Of a stretch of 37,498 bases of DNA, positions 32,167 to 37,498 are shown one piece after another. The position numbers were made by a program, and so were the translations under genes. Positions within the stretch are counted from its first letter, which is position 1, and the number at the start of each line of letters is the position of its first letter. Below the pieces are notes generated by a model. That model saw only the letters and a program-made list of their open reading frames with translations, searched no databases and was not told the DNA's origin. Source of the DNA: Lentzea terrae (GTDB lineage Bacteria; Actinomycetota; Actinomycetes; Mycobacteriales; Pseudonocardiaceae); NCBI RefSeq assembly GCF_003265345.1, contig NZ_QFWW01000037.1:1-37498 (forward strand), written 5' to 3'.

Positions 32167-33041
32167 GCCGGTCCTCCCCCGGTCAGCCGGAAGAACAGGT
32201 CTTCCAGGTTCATCTGCTCCTCGCGCAGGCCCAGCAACGGAATGCCGGCGGCGAAGGTGACGTCCGAGACCTGCTCGACGGGTGCGTGCGCGGCGATGAA
32301 CCCGTCCGGTGCCGGCTGGATGGCGATGCCGCCGCGCTGCAGGGCCTCGGCCAGGCGGTGCAGGTCCTTGGCGCGCACCAACGACCGCGACGACGTGGTG
32401 AGGCTGGCCAGCGGCCCGTCGGCGACGATGCGGCCGCTGCCGATGACCAGCACGCGGTCGGCCGTTTGGTCCACTTCTGACAGCACGTGGCTGGAGAGCA
32501 GCACGGTGCCGCCGCGAGCCGCGTGCCCGCGCAGGAGGTTGCGGACCGCGCGGATGCCTTCGGGGTCGAGGCCGTTGATCGGCTCGTCCAGGATCAGCAC
32601 CGGTGGGTTGGTGAGCAGTGCGTGCGCGATGCCGAGTCGCTGGCGCATGCCGAGGCTGTACTTGCCGATCTTGCGGGTCGCCGCGTCGGCCAGGCCCACC
32701 GTCTCCAGCACCTCGTCCGCGCGGCGGCTGGGCACTCCGGCGAGGGTGGCGGCCATGCGGAGGTGTCCGCGACCGCTGCGGCCGGGGTGGACAGCGGCCG
32801 CGTCGAGCAGCACACCGGCCACGTGCGCGGGGTTCGGCCACGCCGTGAACGGGCGGCCGGCGATCATCGCCTGGCCGCGGTCGGGCATGGTCAAGCCGGT
32901 GATCATCCGCAGGGTCGTCGACTTGCCTGCGCCGTTCGGTCCGAGGAACGCCGTCACGGTGCCGGGCTGGAGCTCGAAGCCCACCTGGTCGACGACCGTG
33001 CGACCCTCGTGAGCCTTGGTCAGACCCCACGCGCTGAGCAC
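32163..33041 (-). CDS. ABC transporter ATP-binding protein
   Basis: A 292-residue ATPase with Walker A GPNGAGKST, Q-loop region, signature YSLGMRQRLGIAHAL, Walker B VLILDEP with D-loop GLDP, and switch His in SSHVLSEV. The last ~80 residues form the extra domain common in ABC-2 exporters (EEQMNLEDLFFRLTGG). The start is GTG 33041; the ribosome-binding site is weak. It overlaps the permease gene by four bases. Together they form a two-gene exporter operon that converges on the lipoprotein gene. Confidence 0.92.
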   Translation of the reverse strand: MLSAWGLTKAHEGRTVVDQVGFELQPGTVTAFLGPNGAGKSTTLRMITGLTMPDRGQAMIAGRPFTAWPNPAHVAGVLLDAAAVHPGRSGRGHLRMAATLAGVPSRRADEVLETVGLADAATRKIGKYSLGMRQRLGIAHALLTNPPVLILDEPINGLDPEGIRAVRNLLRGHAARGGTVLLSSHVLSEVDQTADRVLVIGSGRIVADGPLASLTTSSRSLVRAKDLHRLAEALQRGGIAIQPAPDGFIAAHAPVEQVSDVTFAAGIPLLGLREEQMNLEDLFFRLTGGGPA

Positions 33042-33077
33042 CAGGTCACCGTAACGGCGGCGTCTGTCCTGCGTGGA

Positions 33078-33114
33078 CTGAACGATCTCGAACCGCCCGT
33101 TCGAGATCGTTCAG
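33078..33114 (-). terminator. Terminator of the M28 aminopeptidase gene
   Basis: A perfect 16-bp stem (33078-33093 with 33099-33114) with a five-base loop lies 11 bases past the aminopeptidase stop codon and before the ABC operon. Confidence 0.88.
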
Positions 33115-33125
33115 CCCGTCAGCGG

Positions 33126-34640
33126 TTACGCCACGGCGTCGTGCGAGTGGTCGTCGTCGTGCGCAGCGGCCTGCATGAGCGCCGCGGACGAACGGACCTC
33201 AGCACGCTTGGTGCGCGGAGGCACGCCGTTGACGTCCTCAGTGGACACACCGTAGGCGGCGGTCACGAACGCGATCGCGCCCGCGTTGCGACCGAGGGCC
33301 ACGCGGTCGACGTTGCCCAGGTTGTCGCACGCCGAGTGGTAGCAGGGGTCGTACGCGACACCGGCGGTGCCGCCCCACTTGGCTGCCTGTGCCGCGGTCT
33401 TGACGCCCTCGGCTCCGGTGAAGAGACCACCGGCCGGGATGCCCTGCTTGATGAACTCGCCGTAGTCGGAGCGGCCGGAGAAGTCGGTGCCCTCGGTCGG
33501 GACGCCCTTGGCCACGAAGTAGTCGGCGAAGGCCTTCTCGATCTGCGCCGAGCCGTACGGGCCGGCCGGGGAGCCGACGCCGTCGGAATTGTCGCCGTCG
33601 TAGATGAAGTACGCGGCGTTCGGCGAGCCGACCATGTCGAAGTTCAGGTACAGGGCGATGTCCAGTTGCTGTTCGAACGTCAGCGACTGCACCCACTTCG
33701 TCGAGCCGATCAGGCCGCGCTCCTCGGCACCCCACCAGGCGAACCGGATGGCGTTGTCGACCTTCGGGCGCGAGCCCAGCTGGAGGGCGGTTTCCAGCAA
33801 CGAGGCCGAGCCGGTGCCGTTGTCGTTGATGCCGGCGCCGGTTTCGACGCTGTCGAGGTGCGCGCCCGCCATCACGACGTTGTTCGTGCGGCCGGTCTTG
33901 GTCTGCGCGATGACGTTGCGCTGGGTGCGGGTCTCGTTGTGGAAGCGCATGTCCACGGTGACCGAGGCGCCTGCCTTGCCGGCCAGCGTGGTGCCGTCGG
34001 CCTGCGAGACGCCGCCGGTCGGGATCTTGCCGGGGTTGGTCAGCGTCACGTTCTGCAGCGGGCCCGCGGTGTTGTTCGACACCAGCACGGCGATGGCGCC
34101 GGCGGCGAACGCGTTGAGGTGCTTCTGCTCGAACGTGCAGCCGCCACGCCGGATCAGGGCGACGGAGCCGGTGAAGTCCTGGCCCGCGAAGTCGGCCGCA
34201 TCGCAGCCCGTGTTGGTGTCCTCGGGGACGACGCGCAGCGGGCCGGTCACGCCGCCGACCGGGGTCTGCGGCGAGGCGGTCATGATGATCGCCTGGTAGT
34301 TCACGCCGTCGACGCGGGCGGACTCCGCGTCCGTGACGGGGATCTGGAATTCGAACGTGGGTGTGGAGACGATGAAGCCCTCGTCGCGGAGCTTGCCGGC
34401 GACGTACTCGACGCTGGCGTCGTAACCGGGGGTCAGTGCGGCGCGGGTGCCGCCGTTGCGATCAGCGATGCGCTGGAACGCGATCAGGTGCCGGTTGACG
34501 TTCTCGACGGTCACCTTCTTGGCGAGCTTCTTGGCGAGTGCGGGGCCTGCGGGTTCGGTTGCGGCGGACGCGGTGGCGGTTGGGGCAGCGACGAGTGCCG
34601 AAACGGCGAGCACTGCCGCCAGCTTGGATCTGCCGGACAT
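33126..34640 (-). CDS. Secreted M28-family aminopeptidase with PA domain
   Basis: A 504-residue exported enzyme with signal peptide (SKLAAVLAVSALVAAPTATA). A PA domain lies near residues 130-240 (DFTGSVALIRRGGCTFEQK). The catalytic domain carries the M28 zinc set: GAHLDSVETG, INDNGTGSASLLE, WWGAEERGLIGS (metal Glu and general base), LNFDMVGSPN and CYHSACDN. This arrangement is that of Streptomyces-type leucine/aminopeptidases, which remove N-terminal residues from peptides outside the cell. The start ATG 34640 has GAAGGGGAA upstream; the longer frame has no signal peptide. The C-terminus is an unusual His/Asp-rich tail (HDDDHSHDAVA) that might bind metal. It is followed by a strong terminator. 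Confidence 0.92.
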   Translation of the reverse strand: MSGRSKLAAVLAVSALVAAPTATASAATEPAGPALAKKLAKKVTVENVNRHLIAFQRIADRNGGTRAALTPGYDASVEYVAGKLRDEGFIVSTPTFEFQIPVTDAESARVDGVNYQAIIMTASPQTPVGGVTGPLRVVPEDTNTGCDAADFAGQDFTGSVALIRRGGCTFEQKHLNAFAAGAIAVLVSNNTAGPLQNVTLTNPGKIPTGGVSQADGTTLAGKAGASVTVDMRFHNETRTQRNVIAQTKTGRTNNVVMAGAHLDSVETGAGINDNGTGSASLLETALQLGSRPKVDNAIRFAWWGAEERGLIGSTKWVQSLTFEQQLDIALYLNFDMVGSPNAAYFIYDGDNSDGVGSPAGPYGSAQIEKAFADYFVAKGVPTEGTDFSGRSDYGEFIKQGIPAGGLFTGAEGVKTAAQAAKWGGTAGVAYDPCYHSACDNLGNVDRVALGRNAGAIAFVTAAYGVSTEDVNGVPPRTKRAEVRSSAALMQAAAHDDDHSHDAVA

Positions 34641-34720
34641 GTGAACGTTCCCCTTCGTTCGAAGTCGCTGAACCCTCACAAAAGGGAGACCTGGGACACA
34701 ATCCTTCGGTCGGCGGGTGT

Positions 34721-35353
34721 TCAGCTCGTGATCAGCCGAACACACTCCGCGAGACCTTCGACCGAAACGTTCCACTGCGGGCGCACGAAGTTCTCGGCGT
34801 CCAAGCGCAGTCGCACGTGCTCAAGACGCTCGCCACGGGGTGCGGCGCCGATGGTGCCGTCATGCACGTAACCGAGCTTGGCGCTGACCCGGTTCGACGC
34901 GTGGTTGCCGAGCCAAGCTGCTGAACGCGCGATGCGGGCGCCCAGGTGGTCGAACGCGAACTGCAGCACGGCGATCCGCATCTCGGTGCCGAGTCCGCTG
35001 CCCTGGAACTTCTGGCCCAGCCACGAACCGGTGTTCACCTCGCGCAACACACCGAAATCGCGCGCACCGATCTCCTGCACACCGATGACCTTGCCCTCGA
35101 ACCGGACGATGAAGTTGATCGTCCAGTCCTTGGCGGCGACCTTCGCCCGTTGACCCCAGTAGAACTGGAGCATGCCGAAGCCGTGATCGTCCGGGAGGGT
35201 GTCGGTCCACGGCACGTAAAACGGCATCTCCGCCGGGTCGTGCACTCCGGCCAGCGCCACGTCGACGAGCTCGTACAGTCCCTCGTCGTCGTCCGGGCGC
35301 AGTTCGAGGCGCGGGGTGCGCAGAACCAGGTTTCGCAGTGGCCAAGGATCCAT
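34721..35353 (-). CDS. GNAT-family N-acetyltransferase
   Basis: A 210-residue protein of the RimJ/RimL-like GNAT type. It starts PWPLRNLVLRTPRLELRP, a common beginning in this group. The acetyl-CoA binding region is GSWLGQKFQGSGLGTEMRIA, followed by NHASNRVSAKLGYVHDG, a typical motif B/C sequence. The acceptor is unknown (protein N-terminus, amino group of a metabolite). I use ATG 35353; the open frame upstream belongs to the opposite-strand oxidoreductase region. It is divergent from the quinone oxidoreductase gene across 45 bases. Confidence 0.88.
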   Translation of the reverse strand: MDPWPLRNLVLRTPRLELRPDDDEGLYELVDVALAGVHDPAEMPFYVPWTDTLPDDHGFGMLQFYWGQRAKVAAKDWTINFIVRFEGKVIGVQEIGARDFGVLREVNTGSWLGQKFQGSGLGTEMRIAVLQFAFDHLGARIARSAAWLGNHASNRVSAKLGYVHDGTIGAAPRGERLEHVRLRLDAENFVRPQWNVSVEGLAECVRLITS

Positions 35354-35398
35354 GTTCCGATGGTGCCCGGCCTGTCGAACGGTATTACGGTCGACTGT

Positions 35399-36364
35399 AT
35401 GCATGCCATCTCTGTTCGCGAACCCGGCGGCCCGGACGTGCTCGAGTGGACCGAGGTCCCCGATCCAGTGCCCGGACCAGGTGAGGTGCTGATCGACGTC
35501 GCCGCGAGTGCGGTCAACCGCGCGGATCTCCTGCAGCGGCAAGGCTTCTACCCGCCACCGCCCGGCGCGTCGGACATCATCGGCCTGGAGTGCTCCGGCA
35601 CGATCGCGGCGCTCGGCGAAGGCGTGACCGGCTGGAACGTCGGCGACGAGGTGTGCGCGCTGCTGGCCGGTGGTGGCTACGCGGAGAAGGTCGCGGTCCC
35701 GGCACCGCAGGTTCTCCCGCTGCCGGCCGGCGTCGACGTCGTCACGGCGGCCGCGCTGCCCGAGGTGGCGTGCACGGTGTGGTCGAACGTCGTGATGGAC
35801 GGCCGGCTGAAGCTCGGCGAGACGTTCCTCGTGCACGGCGGCGCGGGCGGCATCGGCACGCACGCGATCCAGGTCGCCAAGGCACTCGGCGCCACGGTCG
35901 CCGTCACGGCCGGTTCCGACGAGCGGCTGCGCAAGTGCGCGGAGCTCGGCGCGGACATCACGGTCAACTACAAGACCCAGGACTTCGTGGCCGAGGTGAA
36001 GCAGGCCGACGTCGTGCTCGACAACATGGGCGCCTCCTACCTGCCGCGCAACATCGACGTGCTCGCCCCCGACGGCCGGTTGATGATCATCGGCATGCAG
36101 GGCGGTGTGAAGGGCGAGCTGCCGATCGGCAAGCTCCTCACCAAACGGGCGTCGGTGATGGCGACGGGCCTGCGCGGCCGCAGCGTCGAGAGCAAGGGCG
36201 CGATCGTGGCGCAGGTCCGCGAACACCTGTGGCCGTTGATCGAGAGCGGCGCCGTGCAGCCGATCGTCGGGGCGACCGTGCCCATGTCGAACGCGGCCGA
36301 GGCGCACCGGTTGCTGGACGAGAGCGACGTCTTCGGCAAGGTCCTGCTCAAGCGAGAACGGTAG
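35399..36364 (+). CDS. Zinc-type NAD(P)H:quinone oxidoreductase (medium-chain reductase)
   Basis: A 321-residue medium-chain dehydrogenase/reductase without zinc-ligand cysteines. It starts MHAISVREPGGPDVLEW, contains NRADLLQRQGFYPPP and GLECSG, and has the nucleotide-binding motif VHGGAGGIGTHAIQVAKALG followed by TAGSDERLRKC. This is the pattern of the quinone reductase (PIG3/QOR) subfamily, which reduces quinones with NADPH. The ATG has no clear ribosome-binding site; a TATTAC box about ten bases upstream suggests a leaderless transcript. The last 17 bases overlap the convergent methyltransferase-like gene. Confidence 0.92.
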   Translation: MHAISVREPGGPDVLEWTEVPDPVPGPGEVLIDVAASAVNRADLLQRQGFYPPPPGASDIIGLECSGTIAALGEGVTGWNVGDEVCALLAGGGYAEKVAVPAPQVLPLPAGVDVVTAAALPEVACTVWSNVVMDGRLKLGETFLVHGGAGGIGTHAIQVAKALGATVAVTAGSDERLRKCAELGADITVNYKTQDFVAEVKQADVVLDNMGASYLPRNIDVLAPDGRLMIIGMQGGVKGELPIGKLLTKRASVMATGLRGRSVESKGAIVAQVREHLWPLIESGAVQPIVGATVPMSNAAEAHRLLDESDVFGKVLLKRER

Positions 36365-36992
36365 CCCCGGCCAGCGAGGTCCGGGGAGCCGTGCGGAACT
36401 CCAGCCCGAACTCCTCGGACCACCGCTTGAGCACCGCCTGTTCGTCCGGCCGGTCGACGTCGTCCGCCAGCACCGTCGCCCCCGGCGCCAGCACCGCACG
36501 CAGCACGGGCAGGGCCGGATAGCGCGAGTCGCCGAACCCTGGTCCGTCCACCAGCAGCAGGTCGACCAGGCCGAACCGCTCGACGTACGCGAGCACCTCG
36601 TCGTGCACCAGCTGCGGCGCGTACCACTGGCCGTGCCGCGACAACGCCGCCGGATGCCGCGACAACGGCGCGTGCACCACGCGTGCGACCGTTCCCAGTC
36701 CTTCACGCCGTAGCTGCGACGCGGCGAACGCTGCCGTGCGTTCGTCGTGCTCGATGCACAGCAGATGTCCGAAGCCGCGCTGTTGCAGCAACCGGGCCAG
36801 CAGGACCGAGGTGGAGCCGCAGCCGAGCTCGACCAGCACGGTCCGGGCGTTCAGCACGATCTCGTCCATCATCGCGACGAGGGCTGCCGGTCGGAGGTCG
36901 CCGGAGAGCTGGGGCAGGTATTCGGTGTTGAGAGATCCGATGCGCTGCAGGGCCGAGAGATCGGCGAGCTCGCGAGCAAGCGAGTCGTCCAA
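36348..36992 (-). CDS. Class I SAM-dependent methyltransferase-like protein
   Basis: A 214-residue Rossmann-fold protein. Motif I is VLVELGCGSTSVLLARLL, followed by an acidic end of strand 2 (LLCIEHDERT), and a later DLLLVDGPGFGDSRYPALPV that recalls the Methyltransf_24 group. The substrate is unknown. The start is TTG 36992 with GGGAG nine bases upstream; no other start keeps the N-terminal helices. It begins 19 bases after the desulfurase-like gene and probably shares its transcript. Its 3' end overlaps the quinone oxidoreductase gene by 17 bases. Confidence 0.8.
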   Translation of the reverse strand: MDDSLARELADLSALQRIGSLNTEYLPQLSGDLRPAALVAMMDEIVLNARTVLVELGCGSTSVLLARLLQQRGFGHLLCIEHDERTAAFAASQLRREGLGTVARVVHAPLSRHPAALSRHGQWYAPQLVHDEVLAYVERFGLVDLLLVDGPGFGDSRYPALPVLRAVLAPGATVLADDVDRPDEQAVLKRWSEEFGLEFRTAPRTSLAGATVLA

Positions 36993-37011
36993 CGAATTGA
37001 TCTCCCAAAGC

Positions 37012-37498
37012 TCAGCCCAGCTCGGACACCGCCCTCACCAGGTCATCTACCTCGACCGCGTTCGTGTAGTGCGCGAGCCCGACGCGGATGGCGCCGCCGA
37101 CCTCGCCGACGCCCAGCACCGAGAACACCCCGTACTGGCCAGGGTCGGCGAACGCGCAGACGCCTCGTGACGCGAGGTGCTCCACGCCGTCCTCCGCCTT
37201 GACCCCGGCGATCGTGAACGCCAGCGCGGGCACCCTGCGCATGGCGTCGCCGATCACCATCACGTGGCGCAGCGAACGCAGTTCGTTGATGAGATTAGCG
37301 AGCAACCCGGCCTGATACGCCTTCACCGAGCCCAGAGATGTGACCAGACGCTCACGCCGCGTGCCCGAAGCCGCGTCGTCGAGGTCCGCCAGGTACTCCA
37401 CGGAGGCAACGAGCCCGGCGAGCATCGGATACGCGTGCGGACCGAGCTCCAGCCGTTCCGGGCCGCGGGCCGTGGGGTCGACCGAGCACGAGGGCAGC
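37012..37498 (-). CDS. Cysteine desulfurase-like class V aminotransferase (C-terminal part)
   Basis: The frame is open to the right edge of the window, so only the last ~161 residues are seen. They carry the C-terminal domain of cysteine desulfurase-like proteins: ERLELGPHAYPMLAGLVASV, then RRERLVTSL, HLASRGVCAFADPGQYG and, near the end, IRVGLAHYTNAVEVDDLV. The PLP-binding lysine and the main domain lie outside. Relatives act on sulfur or related amino acid substrates; many actinomycete members have no proven activity. It is followed closely by the methyltransferase-like gene. Confidence 0.82.
   Translation of the reverse strand, partial: LPSCSVDPTARGPERLELGPHAYPMLAGLVASVEYLADLDDAASGTRRERLVTSLGSVKAYQAGLLANLINELRSLRHVMVIGDAMRRVPALAFTIAGVKAEDGVEHLASRGVCAFADPGQYGVFSVLGVGEVGGAIRVGLAHYTNAVEVDDLVRAVSELG

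Overview
The window looks like chromosomal DNA of a high-GC filamentous actinomycete, most likely of the order Pseudonocardiales (inferred). The grounds are a strong G/C third-position bias, frequent GTG and TTG starts, LAxTG-type sorting signals of the kind used by class E sortases, a chaplin-like protein, and the XRE/DUF397/DUF6879 gene types typical of this group. No species can be named from the sequence alone.

Left part (1-15.3 kb). The end of an aminotransferase-like gene and a TauE/SafE exporter are followed by four very large paralogous surface-protein genes on the minus strand. Each has a signal peptide, a Pro/Thr/Ser-rich stalk, alternating beta-sandwich (CARDB-like) and SdrD-B-like DxNxxGxxDxGE modules, and a C-terminal LAKTG or LANTG wall-sorting signal. 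Transcription order is D (14685-11992), C (11714-9066), B (9036-5821), A (5744-927). C, B and A are tightly packed. The upstream regions of C and D are about 97% identical although their proteins have diverged. A looks like a fusion of a B-type N-terminal part and a C/D-type C-terminal part. A short AraC-type regulator and a VOC-fold protein follow on the plus strand.

Middle (15.7-19.2 kb). A GT-C type membrane glycosyltransferase is followed by a matrixin-like metalloprotease with a peptidoglycan-binding domain and six ricin-type repeats, with a Crp-like palindrome upstream.

Island (about 19.4-25.35 kb). An intact tRNA-Ser(UGA) gene lies at the right edge and a 54-bp copy of its 3' part at the left edge, so this is very probably a site-specifically integrated element, although no integrase is visible. 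It holds two divergent gene sets. The minus-strand set is small membrane protein, frameshifted gene, membrane protein, Cys/His small protein, radical SAM enzyme with C-terminal Cys cluster, a 55-codon precursor peptide ending in AYNRCNCAASDDNPY, and an APH-fold phosphotransferase. I read this as an uncharacterised radical-SAM RiPP locus. The plus-strand set is a tandem-repeat protein, a DUF6879-like protein, an XRE/DUF5753 regulator and a DUF397 protein. The divergent promoter region has a 12-bp inverted repeat and three TGCGCA palindromes.

Right part (25.4-37.5 kb). This is ordinary chromosomal content: a MarR regulator, a secreted 5'-nucleotidase with a strong terminator, a secreted Pro-rich protein, a three-repeat chaplin-like LSKTG protein, a zinc metallopeptidase, a lipoprotein, an ABC transporter pair, a secreted M28 aminopeptidase, a GNAT acetyltransferase, a quinone oxidoreductase, a methyltransferase-like protein, and the end of a cysteine desulfurase-like gene. 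Many products in the window are exported or wall-attached.
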